A stretch of 64,000 nt of DNA from Lentinus brumalis. Lineage: Eukaryota > Basidiomycota > Agaricomycetes > Polyporales > Polyporaceae. A program made the position numbers and the translations under genes. The first letter of the stretch is position 1. Each line of letters opens with the position of its first letter. This document shows positions 9,717 to 21,716 of this stretch, in pieces. Location: assembly GCA_001792895.1 (NCBI GenBank), contig MARA01000005.1:2232001-2296000 (forward strand), in the 5' to 3' direction. The notes below the pieces were generated by a model. The model saw only the letters and a list, made by a program, of their open reading frames with translations. It was not told the origin of the DNA and did not search any database.

Positions 9717-12700
9717 ATGCCTTAAGGCAGGTCTTATGCTGAAGCTGCCTGTGGCCATAGCGTTTACATGCTCGAAATGTCGACAGTATCTCATTGATGC
9801 TCTCCCGTCGGTTAGTTGTTCACGATTCACGTTCTCGGGATGCAGCAGCGCGGAGGCCTGCAAATAAGCATGTAGTGGTGAGACAGCTGTGCCTATGCTG
9901 GAATATAATCCTTTCCAGCCCCCTGGTTTCTGTGCAACGACCTGAACCAGCCTGAACCTGACGGACAAGCAAGATGATTCATCCACATCTCGGAACGGGC
10001 ACGAACGTCTCGATGAGATGTGGTCGTGGGCGGCGGGCCCAACAACGCGCACCGATTCCGGACTTGAAATTATGGTGAGAGAGATCTCCAGGAACGCGGA
10101 CAGAGCGCTGCAGCACGACGCTCCGCCAAACACTCTGGGATATTGATTGTTTCCAAGCTCTCCGCAAAATCGCCGTCCTAGAACCCCCGAGTGCCCCGTA
10201 GAATGTCGGTAAGATCAGTCGCCGTCTGTCAACTCCGTCCTTGATGGCCTCCCGGGCGCGGGCGCGTGAGTGGCCGTTCAAGCCGCCGAGGGCATCGTCC
10301 CGATATCGATGCAAGGAGCGCGTCGGCAGCACGAGCAGCCGTTGATTATAACACATCGTGATGTCGCTGCAGGTCGCTGCACCAGGGACTGCGGCAAAGA
10401 TGGGATACCCTGGGAGAAAGAACGTCCATTCTTGGTGTGGGCGTTGAGTACGGACCATACCAGACCAACATCAAGAGCTTCTGGGCGCATCGCTTAGCAG
10501 AATAAGCGTTGCGAGACACCTGCCGTCCTGCTTCTGCCACGGTCCCATGACCGCATTATGATGTGCAAGGCTTCAAGGTGTTGTTTTACTCACCATACAT
10601 ATTTGCTTGATGTCGGGGATAGCAACGTTTGTCTCAGCACGCTCGGCTGTTTCCTGAGAGCATATCTCTCTCGCTCGGTGCTCTGTGCACACCCAAAACC
10701 AGTACCTGTTGGAAATTGATACCGCTATGAAACTTCTCCACTGTCGCAACAACCAGGGTGGCGTTGCAGGTCGCCACAAGGTCCAAGCTGCTGGGTACTC
10801 ACCGCAGTCAGAATTCGGCTGAAGATGATGCCTTTTGTTATCTGGAGGAACAAGTTCCCTTGTCTGTCCTTGTTCTGATCCGCGGGTTCTTGTCGGGCCG
10901 GCTCGAGGACCGGTTGGCTTCGGGCCATGATACGGGCCCTATTGACCATTCCGAGGTGATCTCCACTCCTCTCCTAGCCTTCGACGCGGTTGCGGAGCCA
11001 AAGTCCGACTCGGACAAGCACTAGTGACATCAGTACACCGGCAACAGAACAAAAGTCGACAACAACATCTACCTCCTCGTACTTAGCGCTTGCTCTGAGA
11101 TCAAGTGTGGCGTCTTGCCTGAGTTCTGCCGTCGCGACCGTTTCGTACACATCAGCTGCAGGCCGTGGTGCACCGTGCGCATGCTCAGATGACGCAGGCG
11201 GTCAATCAGGCAACCACTGGTAAGGAGCCACAAGCAACAAAAGCTGCATGCGCAACTGAGCCCGAGTTCGGCGAGAGCGCCAGCGTGCCGAGAAAAATTC
11301 CACAAGCACGCACGATACTCGGCCTCTCCGGTGCCATGGCCGCGGTGCGCAGTGCGGACCGACCAAGGAGCATCCGTCACCAACCAGGCCTTGTCGATCA
11401 GGACGCCCTGCTGCCTCAATATGAGTTCTTCCGCAGACCTCCTCACGCCGCAAGGCCGGCCGCTGGCCACAGCACCTGTCAGCGGAATTGCGTTGGGATT
11501 GCGCCCGCGCACACGGCGTGCGGACGCAGGCCCACGGCTCCACCCCGGACGACAGTAGCTAGCGGTAGCTGACGCTACGCAGACCCTTGGCAGCATGCGC
11601 ATGACTTCGCGGCCTTCTCACATCTTCTCCCGCACCGAGGCTTGCACAATGGGGGCATGGAACATTCGCGCGGTGCGTCGCGATGTGTGAACGCACGCGG
11701 CGCCAGTAACAAACCTGGATCGGCCGACATTGGGCAAGTGCAGCACGTACTCGTGTGTTCGTCCTGTGCGTGAGAAGGGGTGAGCTGGGGAAAGCGTCCG
11801 CCGCATGGTAACAGACTTACATCATGGAGCAGACTGCAGCAGGCGTGTGAGTGAGAGCTTGACTGGAGCGCATGATTACGGGCAATCTGGTGGCCGCGGT
11901 CATCGCAGCAGGCAGGATACTTAGTATCATGCCACAACGTACGGACGCGGACAGGTGCAATGCGGAGCTGCGAATAGCTGTGTGCAGTGCGGGGAGGCCG
12001 GAACCGCTCCGATCCACACAGAGCGCAGCAGCCCATGGGAATGCCCGTCAGACGGTAGCATTGGTGATAGCGATCTTTGCATTGGCATCGATGTTGCCTG
12101 CTCTGGAAGGACCGTTGAGAAAACGGGACGTCTCCCCGCGAGGTACAAGTATGTAGACATACCGGGCAACTGTTCTTTGCCTGCAGGAGTTCATACGATT
12201 GAGTTCGTGGTGCTGACATCTGGATAATCCTGACATTCCCATTGTCGGGCTCGGAAGGACAGATGAGGGCCCGCAAGGCAGGCATCTAGGATAGAAAACT
12301 CCACTCCCCTTGAAGCAGGGTTCGACTGAGGTACCTTCTCCTGGCAGCATACGACACCATGAGACAATGTCAGCCACCGACGGTGTGTCCTCCCGAGTGC
12401 AGGTTGGCCACCGTGAGGATGCGGGGCAACCTCATGGAAACCTCGTCGATTTCTCGGTCGAAAACTAGGAGTGCGGGGTATGGGGAGGAGGGCCCTGGGA
12501 CGCTGTTTGTTTCGCAGGCTACCTACAACGTAGGATCATCAGGCAAGCGCCCTGCCGTGAGAGTGAGTGCACCTACGGACTTCTCGTGAGAGCTATGAGT
12601 ACAAACTTGCGAGATAGAGTTGCATCCTTCCCAAAATATACGTGCACATGCTTGTAGCAAAGGAGTTGCTGAGAAAGACTTGCCGGCGGACCAGGCGGGC

Positions 12701-14272
12701 GCGACCGCGAGATGTGACATGGGAGTAGGGTGCATGGTGCCCTCAGAAATCGTGGACAACGTGTCTGCCTCGAACAGGGAACAACTGTTAGAAGCGACCC
12801 AGTCCACATTGATCATGGTTTCATCGCATTGTCCGGACAGCGTGGCCTCGATGTTTCCCAGCAAGCCCAGCTGAAGCACGGGACTGTAACGCACCAGATT
12901 CTCGCGATCATCGAATGCGTTGCAACCTGCTACATTCCTCCCGTTCCCTTGGAGTCACAGAATGCATGCGAGCTACGCGACCGAGGACACGGAGTCGGAA
13001 TGGGTGGCTTCTGATTGCTCGGAGTTCGACCGTTTCCCGAGAACGGGAGTTACATCAGCTAGATCCGCATGAGCAGGGGGGCAAGCGATGTCAACAAGCG
13101 AGAATATTCTCACAACGCGCATGAAGGAGCATTCAGGTTCATGGAAGCAATGAGCGCACCACCATATGCTGAGAAAGAACGTCAAGCTCAAACGATGAAG
13201 AACGCCAGGCCGTGCAGGCTTCTTGCGGTCGGTTGATACCTCATCGGATGCGAGGTGAGATATTTCCCATGCAGTAACTTCCGACTCGCAAGAAGACAGT
13301 AGGAGGTATTCTGGGATAGGATTGTTCCACCATAGGCAAATCAGCTGTCGGATGCAAGAATATACGATATCCTGCCCCCGGGAGGAACCTAGATGACCTG
13401 CCAGGGTGCCTTCAGTGACGCGTGGTTCCAGGAGAGTTATGTACGCACCATGCCCGACCTTGAGAATACGAACCGCACATCAAAGATAGTCCTCCCCTGT
13501 GCCTCGGGTGAATGACGGACTCTCGGAGGGAAGGCAGTAGACCCGAAACGGGCTACATATGTCCGTGTGGCAACGACCCTCCGGACACATCTGAGCTCCG
13601 CTCGCGAAAGCACGGACGCGAGCACGCCGCGCATCTGCACTTCGTGTACACCCGTGGAGCAGAATCAGCACGTAATTCGCAAACGCGAGGGCCCGAGTCA
13701 TCGCTCGCTGGCGAGGAACCTGATCAAACACGGCCATGCATGGCAGTCGGTGAGAACGATGGGCGACGGGAAGATATTTTGGCCTACGGACCGTTCTCAC
13801 GAGCACACACGTTTAGCAACCCCCAGGTCGCCAGGCTGCAGATCGCAGATAGAACGAGTGGCCAGCAGGTGGTCTTGCACGCATACGGTCATGTGTATTC
13901 TTGTTGCCGCGTTGTTACCGCCAAACCATCTCGGAGGAACGGTCGAACTTGAAGGGGATCCCGGCTGCCTGCCACATGCAAGTGACTTGTGATTCGTCCG
14001 AGACCGAGAAGGCGTCACAGATCGGTCAAGGGGGCAATTCTCCGGGCGAGGCGTAGCGCAGTCGATACAGCAGCTAGTCATCGTCAAAGGCAGCGAGCAG
14101 GACATGGGAGACGGCAGCGACGGAGAGACAGACGACGGCTCGGGCCTCGAGCGTTCATATCAGTCCAGAAATGGACTTACGTAAGCCCGCCGTCCGCAGG
14201 TTGTGGTCGTTGAGCTGAACGTTGTCCAGTAACCTCCGCTCAACGCAAAACGCCCTCCCCTCGTCGCCCGTG
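9717..14272. other. 4.5-kb region without recognisable genes
   Basis: Both strands carry open frames of 100-240 codons, but none has a motif I recognise, and their compositions (Arg, Cys, Ser, His rich) look like shadows. Minus-strand segments around 10570-10950 and 12050-12890 are the most protein-like (for instance ITKGIIFSRILTAVSTQQL followed by an intron-like gap and CNATLVVATVEKF), with plausible splice sites, and could be fragments of a decayed membrane-protein gene. I cannot name a family. No tRNA and no obvious transposon ends were seen. Confidence 0.35.
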
Positions 14273-17260
14273 ATGCCCATTAAGCACCTTGACAGTAAGT
14301 AACGCATCATCAGTATTGTTGTCTTGGACGTGCAAAGACAGCGCATGCAGCACATCTCACACCGCGTCCGCGTACACAGACTACTTGGTCGAGCGGAAGC
14401 ATCTCCAAACGCACCCTCTCTCCGTCCTCTCCGACTCGCGTCTCGGCATCGATGCGTCCTTCTACCTCTCCTCGCTGATCGACAACCCGCCCTCCCGGGA
14501 GCCCCTCCTCGCCGCGACCGGCGGTCTCCCTCTCGCCCTCACGACACGCATCGAATCCGACCTGCGAGCGCTCGAAAAACTTCACATCAAGCCTGTATTC
14601 GTGTTCACGGGCCTGCTCCCAATACGCCGTCCGAAGCAGCAGCAGCAGGCACAGTATGAGCAGAACGAGGCGTGCAAGGACCGGCGCGAGGCATGGGCCA
14701 AGTACGAGCAGGGGCAGGAGGACGCGGCGACGAAGCTGTTCGAGGGCCGGAGCAACCTCCACCAGTGGGACCTGTGGAAGATCGTGCTGAGGATCTTCAA
14801 GCACCGGAATGTCGAGTTTCTGGTTGCGCCGTATGTCGCATGGGCACAAGTACGTACCACGTGTTTGGCGTCTCGTAGGGCGCGTCAAAGCGCAGGTGCT
14901 AACCATCGGACGCGTATTCAGCTGGTTTACCTCCAACGCCATCCCAAGTCGTACATCAATGCTATCTATGGCCCGTCAGATACGCTCCTCTACCCCGGAG
15001 TTGAGAAGCTTATCACGTCTGTTGACCTGGTCTCGCCCAACCCGACGTTCTCGTTTGTAACGAAGCGCAACATCCTGAGTGACCTGGGTGTGTCAGAAGA
15101 CCAGTTCCTGGACATTGGAATCCTGCTAGGATTCGAGCACTCGCCCCCCTTCCCCCCTACCGTACATGAGCAGGCTCTGAAGGCGACCGTGGACATGGTC
15201 AAGTACTACAAGTCTGGTTTCGCCGCTGTCTCTGCGCTCGCTGATCAGCCGAACGTCAAGCAAATGCAATATCCCGAGCACTACGCTCGTACCCGTTCCA
15301 TGATCAAGTACTCCCTCATCCTCTCCTCCGAAGGCTCCGTCACTCCCCTCTCGCAATCACGACTCCTCCCTCGCACGGGCACCCGAACCATCACACCCAC
15401 CACCCCACAGCGGCCGACATCCCTACCGATCTGCACGAGATATTCACGCACCGACTTCCCGACGAAGTGTACTTCTACCTATCACGAGGCCTGCTCGGTC
15501 CTCAAGCCCTCGTATGGCTTACGACCGGTCAAATTATCGAAAACCCACCGCTGGACAACGGTGAGACGACGGAATACAGGCGGTTCGTCCGGGAAGTGAT
15601 CACGGACGGCCAGACGGGACCGCGAGCAACCTCGCTTGCGCTCATCTCGAGCGTAATGCACCCGTTCTGGCAGACGAAGAAGGTCGTCGGCCTCTTCTGG
15701 TTCGAGCAGCCTGCGCAGCAGAAGCCCATTTCCCACAACTCGCCGCAGACGACGCAGCTCGCGGAGCGCGTCGCGAGCTGGAACGTGCCATACGCCATCG
15801 TGGAGGAAGAGCTCAGGAGGCAGAACGTGAGTGTCTCTTGTCTTGTCATGCCCCGGCCAAGTCCCGGCGAGACTGCGGACCCGAGCTGACGTTCCGCATT
15901 CTGCGGCGCCGCTGTATATGCGCAGTCGTCCACGATCGATTTCTCCCTCTGTCTAGGTGCAACTGCGTCGGAGAAGCTTGCGCAGCGGACCAAGATCAAG
16001 GTCTCGCAAAGCGGCTCGGGGGTGCTGGAGAAGAAGGACGAGATTGTTGCGAACGTCATCTGGCGATTCCTGGAACTGCGGGGTGCGTAGCGTTCATCAC
16101 AAGTTTTCCAGGAGGAGGCGCGGTAGCGTCCCACAGGCACAGACTGTCACAGAGCGTACTAACGAGGCGATCGTGTCTGATAGGTTCCTCCTGAACACCC
16201 ACACCCACTCTCCCCTGGCACGGGCAATGTACAGTGCCCTCCGGCAAGCGCGTGTGAACGACAAATTCCAAGACTCGCTGTATCTGTTCCTGGAGCTTGT
16301 GCGGGCAGGTGTGGTGCACGGCCATCTGTGGTCTGGCCGCGCCTTCAGCGGAGGGCCCAGTTTCGGCACCGGTACGTACAGAGCGACGAATTCCCACGGA
16401 TCGTGACGACCATCGCGCGAGAGCACTGCTGATGTTTCGTGTTTTGGGTATTTGCAGATGACGAGAAGTCGTGCATGCTGCTGGTGATGCGCGTGCTGAG
16501 CATCCTGCCGCTGACGTGCAAGGTAAGCAAGCGTTTGCGTTCTCGGAGTGCTCGCGTCGCTGACCGCTGCTGCAATGCATCTGCTCCCGCCCCACCCGCA
16601 CCCATGGCTCGTCTCGTGTCCTCGTGTTGGGTGATCACTCGCATCGGATCGCTGCCGTCGATCAGCCTCAACCATGGTCCGCGCCTCTGTCACGAGAACT
16701 GCTCGTGTTCAACTCATTTGTGCGGTCGCTCACACGGGCACTGAGGACGCTGCTTGAGGTGACCTCACTGAACATGCTTCTGCGGCACGACGCCCGGCGG
16801 GCTCGGGACGATCTGCTGGACATCAACCTGTCGCTGCCGTTCCAGACGGAGGTGAACACGGGGTTCGGCGTGCTCGCGAAGGTGTACCTGGATGCGCTCA
16901 CGCACATCAACGGACGGCAGCGCGTGCGGGACGCGAACGCGGAGGGGTGAAGGAGGCCAAGCAGGTTGCGCTGGACATCTGCGAGGAGACGTTCCAGGGC
17001 GTGAAGAACCCGAAGGCGGAGGTCGAGCGCGGATTCCGGTTCTGGGATGTGGTGAGCGCTCTCTCTGCTTGTGCGTTGCGCTGGAATCGGTGCTGACTGC
17101 TTTTGTTTGTGTCCTCGCGTCCGCGCTTTGTAAAATTTCTCTGGTGGTGGTGCAGACGCTGACGGCCATGAGGCAGTTGCACTCTGAGGGCGCTGTGCTG
17201 CGTGAGCTGATCGACCAGTTTGAAGCGGCGGAGGCATGGCTGGCGCCCATGCGGCCGTGA
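14273..17260 (+). CDS. MKT1: Mkt1-like post-transcriptional regulator (XPG/PIN-like fold)
   Basis: Mkt1 proteins keep an inactive XPG-nuclease-like fold and, with Pbp1, act on translation and stability of mRNAs in the cytoplasm. A 22-nt first exon MPIKHLD joins NYLVERKHLQTHPLSVLSD through an intron ending tacacag. The N region has RLGIDASFYLSSLID and KPVFVFTGLLP, then the I-region YLQRHPKSYINAIYGPSDTL. The C region has DIPTDLHEIFTHRLPDEVYF, GPQALVWLTTGQIIENPP, LFLELVRAGVVHGHLW and a closing TLTAMRQLHSEGAVLRELID, with TGA at 17258-17260. Two breaks interrupt an otherwise excellent frame. Adding one C in the run at 15345-15348 joins the frames through PLAITTPPSHGHPNH, and adding one G at 16944-16947 removes an in-frame TGA before VKEAKQVALDICEETF. 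I judge these sequence errors rather than inactivation. Confidence 0.9.
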
Positions 17261-17644
17261 GGGAGGGGAAGGGTGGCGAGTACATAGATGTCCTCTCGGG
17301 TCATGTGATGGCAATGAGAGCATTGTGCACCGAGCTCGAGCAGAGGCCGTTGGCGGTCGGAGATGTGTGCGCGAGGGAAAGATGTGAGGCGAGTGGGAAA
17401 CGGTGCGGTTTGGCCAGAGAGCGTCCGCCAAAACGCCGATGAGAAGCATGCGAGCTTCGGGCGACCGCATCGGGGGGGCGAGACGCGCAGGGTGGGAACA
17501 TCTGAGATCGCAGAGTATCGCAGCGGATCTGGGAGGTGCCGCTTCGAATCCGGCGAGTCCTGAGAGTTTCGCTGTCGGCCACATCCATAAAATGCGTCTC
17601 TCTCCGCCCGCCTCCTCACCCGCCCCCAGCCCGCCTCTGCACAC
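17261..17644. other. intergenic, Mkt1 3' end to zinc-finger gene promoter
   Basis: No gene seen. The last 60 bases before the next ATG are strongly pyrimidine-rich on the plus strand, as often seen just upstream of fungal start codons. Confidence 0.5.
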
Positions 17645-18458
17645 ATGCTCCCCGCCGCCATGTTCGCCCAGCTCCAGCCCCCCTCCCCCGACTACATGCC
17701 CAAGCACCCGCCCACACACCTCTACCTCCACCAGCAGCGCACCGTCGAGGTCATCCAACTCATCGAGGTCCCCCCGCCCCCGCCGCGCTCGCATCCTTAC
17801 ACCTCCACCCTCGACTCCGCCTCCTTCGCCTCCTCCTCCTGCGAGTCCTCCGACGATGACTCCGAAGAAGACGACTCCGTCTGCTCCTCCTACTGCTCCT
17901 CCGAGGAGAACCTCGACGCGCACCAGGCCCCACGTACGACGACACCTACAAAACGCGCCTCAACCGCGTGCTCGCATGGAGAGACGGCTTCGCAAAGGCG
18001 ACCGCGCAGCTGCTCTACGAGGACGATGCGGTGCTCCCAGGTTCGTGCTCCCGCTCGATGCCGTCCCCCGTCCCGACCCTCATTGTGATCATAGCGCCAC
18101 CATCATCCCCTGTATCATCGTCTCCCGCGCCCTCGCTCAAAAGGAAGGCCGACGATGACGCCGACCTCAGCTCGGACGATGACATGGTGAGCATCACGTT
18201 CTCGCGCGAGCCCCCGGCGCGGTACTCACCCGCGCCACCCCGCAGTCATCGCAGTCCTCGCATTCCTCCAAGCGTTCGCGCTCCCTCCCCCTGGACGAAC
18301 ATAAACGTCCATTCGCGTTCCAGCAGCGGCGGCTCAGCGCGCACTCCTGCTCGGCCTGCGACGCGTGCTTCAACACCATCCAGAGCCTCCGGCTGCACGG
18401 CAAGGAGGGCCCGAACGACGCGTGCCGGGAGGCAGTCGAGTACGGGTTCGAATCATGA
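17645..18458 (+). CDS. small Ser/Asp/Glu-rich protein with one C2H2-like finger
   Basis: A protein with a Pro-rich start (MLPAAMFAQLQPPSPDY) and an acidic Ser run (CESSDDDSEEDDSVCSSYC). A helical segment DTYKTRLNRVLAWRDGFAKA follows, then a basic patch with SLKRKADDDADLSSDDD. The C-terminus is CSACDACFNTIQSLRLHGKE, a C-x2-C...H motif like a minimal C2H2 finger, ending EAVEYGFES-TGA (18456-18458). Two introns fit: gttcg...catag before the Ser/Pro exon, and gtgagc...ccgcag (from 18187) before the finger exon. One C must be added in the run at 17928-17931 to join the acidic and helical parts. I recall similar proteins in Agaricomycetes but no assigned function; nuclear or RNA-linked activity is only a guess from the finger and acidity. 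Confidence 0.65.
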
Positions 18459-20051
18459 CCCTCCTCCTGTCCCACCCGCCATGCTCTCGCCTGCTCCCGC
18501 CACGCACCACGCCCCCTCTCACGCCCGGCTCGAACGCCACTGCTTCGCACTTCCCACCCGCCCCATTCTCGATCGCATATTCGCTGACGTCTCCTCGCAT
18601 ACATACCCTCCACGCATCGCTTGCCTATCTCCGCGCATTTTTATTATCCTGCATTCCTCGGCATCACCTCGCTGGGCCTTCGACGTTCCATCCCCCTGAC
18701 CGCTGGGCCTTCCATGGCCCGCATTCCTCCTTTGCCCTGCTTTCTTCGATCTGCCTGCCCCCACACCATGACTCTTTCGCGGGCGCCCCTCGATGAATGG
18801 AGGTCGAGCCCTGCCATTGCCATCGCCACTGCCTGTTGCCGTTTCCCACCAGCAAGTGTTTCCCATCGCATGTCCGAGTACGTACCTGTAGAGCCCGCAT
18901 AATCCTACATTACGTTGCGTATAGTGCCAGTGCCCGGTTTCGAAGTTCGCGCATATACGTACACTACGTTATCATCCCTGCTGCCGCCAGCGTGCGTGCG
19001 CAGGTACCTGTCTGTCCATATCCCACATTGACACCCCGTGTATCTAGTTAGCCTACCGCCGCCCCAGAGGCCCGCCTTTGTACCTTAGTTGCCCTCCATA
19101 CACGATACACGCGTATCCGCGGGATACCCCGTGGCCCTTGATTACCCCGAACGTCCTTTGTGTGCTGCCTTGTTGTCCGACTTTGTCACTTCGGAGACCG
19201 TATGTACCGCAGGCCATGTGCTGCTTGTGATTTTCCATGCCTCCTGCCAGGCGGGGGCGTTCGCACGATGGCAGGCTAAGGATCTGCGCATGCGACCATG
19301 CGGGCCCGTGCGCGTCAGAGCAGGGCCTGTAACCTGTTGGCGGCAGATCCCCCTGCTCGCGCGTCGCGCCCGTGGCCGTCCTGCAGGCTTCCATCCACGA
19401 TGCCACCGCAGAGCTGGGAGCTGGGGGTGCTGCCATCTCGCCATCCGTCCAACGACGAGAACGACCAACGTTGTTCACCACGGTCCACCGCCATGATGTG
19501 TGGATCTGCTGTACTGCTCGTTGCCAGGATCGCAAAGTTCTGTTGCTCGGTGCTCACGCTCACGGCTGCGGGTTCATGCTCTTTCTGGACTGGCACCGCG
19601 CGCCCGAGGACGGGCATTCGTCATGCTCAGCTCTTGGGTGGGCGGCTGGACGAGCGATACGAAACGGCCGACTCTCCCGCGTGGGCGACCCTAGGCTACA
19701 GCGATCACAAGCCAGGTGCAGCTTCTCCCAGCGTCCCCGGTCGACGCCCAACGCCCATCGCCCATCGCGTCCAAGCCTCAGGAAGTCGAAGTCGAGGCTT
19801 CTCGGCCAGGGCTGTCAGGCTGGCATGGCACCTCGTCGACGTCGCCGTTACAGTGCTCAGGATCAGGATCGTGCCTTCGGACGTCCTCCCGCCGGCTCGG
19901 TGACAGCTGGCAGCTGCAGTCAAGAACACTCAAGCCTGACTCAAGGTTGCGTCGCATCCAAGCCCACGTGGGCGAGCTGTGCGCGTCCACCTAGGACGGG
20001 ATCCGGGATCACCCCATCTGAATCTGCAGTTCGTCCACACGCTGTACGGCT
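18459..20051. other. GC-rich stretch without recognisable genes (part 1)
   Basis: The first 500 bases are pyrimidine-rich and probably include the 3' UTR of the finger gene. Beyond 19000 the sequence is visibly GC-rich, with overlapping open frames on several strands (up to 272 codons from 19372) whose products are Arg/Ser/Pro/Cys-rich and match nothing I know. No splice-rich gene structure is apparent, unlike the neighbouring genes. Confidence 0.35.
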
Positions 20052-21716
20052 GTGGTTCGTTCGCGAACTCAGCTTGTCGGACATCCCCTGGTGCCCTGCC
20101 GTGCAGAAACGCTCCGTCCTGGGCATGACGGTCGTACTAGTTGGGAAGCTGTACGCCCCCGCCCCTCCCCCTCGGCACACGCACAGTTAACCTCTGGCCG
20201 TGGCTGGACACTGAAGTTTGAATTCTGCGGGGCGCGCCCGTCGTCGGACGTGTTCAGCCCCCGTACTCCCCCCAGGCCCGGCGACGACAGGAATGCTTGG
20301 GAACCCGCGTCCATTCCGTCATCATGTCAGGTCTCAGCCAGTGCGTCAAGAACCAAGATGCAGATGCAGCGCGCGAAGCCCCCGATCCAGCTCAGCGCGA
20401 GCGGGCCACCACTCGGTTACTGCTACGTAGCTGATCCCTCGAGCCTCAAGGCGCTACTAGTACACGACACACCGCGCGAGACCCGGCGAGTCGCGAGCAC
20501 CTATGCACGCCCACAGAGTCGCAGGGGCAGCCCGGCCTGGCACTGGTGGCACCGCTGTGGTCTGCCGTCGAGGATGTGTCCCGTTCCGGACGCATCCTGT
20601 TCCCTGCGATGCCCACCCACGCCTGCCGCCCAACCACACCGCCGCCCACAAGACCGAGGACAGGATGCATATGGGGTAAGCAAGAAGACAGGCTCAGGCT
20701 CCCCGCCCGGTGCGCGACGGTGCGAGAGCGTTTCCGCGTTTCCGCCGCCTGGCTCTCAGGACCCGTCTTCCCGGCGACAAGGGCTCGCAGCCAGTGCCAC
20801 AGAGGCTTGCATGTACGTGAGCTTCAGGGAGTCAGGGACAGGGGCCAGGGCCTCGGCCACAGCCCGCCCCGGCTCTCATGCTGCTTACTGCCTGTGTGTA
20901 TCGGACAACGGACGTACGGCGGACGTCCACAGAGACAAGATCTCCCCGCCTCGTAAGCCCGGCCCTAAGTACTTCGGAACTTTGGTCATGGACGTGCATT
21001 GGCGCCGCGACTCAGTGTTCAGTATACAGTACTCAGGACCAGGACTAGGACCAGGACCGAATGCATGCCAGCGGCTTAGCGACTCGACTGGTAGTTCCAC
21101 TCTGTGTCCGCACGTCGTGTCTCCGGGTTCCAGGCGATCGCAGCTGCACGATATTGTAACACGGATTCCAAGGGCTGCCTCTTCCCCGTTCCTTTCCTCC
21201 CAGCAGCCTGAGGCCCAGGCCGGCGACGGGATCGCTCCCTCCCAGGCGCGACACTGCCAGAATCGGGGCCCGCACTCCCATCTGCGCATGCGTTCTCGCG
21301 CTCGACCTCTCCGTGCGCTTCCGCGCCCACCGGATGTCTTCCCGGCGTGGTTCAGCAACCCGCGCTCGTCGACTGGAATTCGGAATATGGGGATATCGTG
21401 GACATCCCGTGGCTGCGACACCTCTAGCTCGGGTACGCATCAGTTTCAGGCCTCATTTCCGTGTTTTGGTAGCAGAAAGGGAAGCGTATACAAGGTGGTG
21501 GCATACGACTCCGAATTCGCAAATTCCAAGTGGGTATGTCCAGTCGGCCGAGACGTGCGGACTGGGGGGGCTCTCCCCATTCATCCTCGGAACATGGAGA
21601 GCAAATTTCGTTCAAAGTGTCTCAGGCCTCATCCCAGCGCGTTTCTTGGTCAACTGGCCACTGGGAGCGTCACACCGTCCTGCCATCTGCGCGCGAGACC
21701 CCCGCCTTCGCGCTGA
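20052..21716 (+). other. 554-codon uninterrupted frame of unknown meaning
   Basis: This is the longest open frame in the window and has no intron, in a genome where real genes are intron-dense. The predicted product is rich in Pro, Ser, Arg, Cys and His, with no membrane segment, no domain I recognise and little periodicity. Two minus-strand frames of 131 and 178 codons overlap its 3' half. Its first codons overlap the end of another plus-strand frame (19372-20190). A short GGACCA-type tandem repeat lies inside at about 21036-21059. A frame this long is unlikely by chance even at about 62% GC, but the composition argues against an ordinary protein. I list it as unexplained, not as a gene. Confidence 0.25.

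Noticed and set aside
15340..15415. A short intron in Mkt1 from gtcact to ccacag explaining the frame change
   Set aside because: Removing it (72 nt, a multiple of three) leaves the downstream frame wrong, and the sequence within it encodes the expected Pro/His-rich linker in the frame reached by adding one C.
16765..17923. Minus-strand open frames of 298 and 338 codons
   Set aside because: They overlap the conserved last exons of Mkt1 and the start of the finger gene on the opposite strand; they are GC-driven shadows.
17403..18158. Plus-strand 251-codon frame rich in Pro and Ser
   Set aside because: It is another frame of the C/T-rich start of the C2H2-like gene, whose own frame has acidic runs, a helix and a finger.
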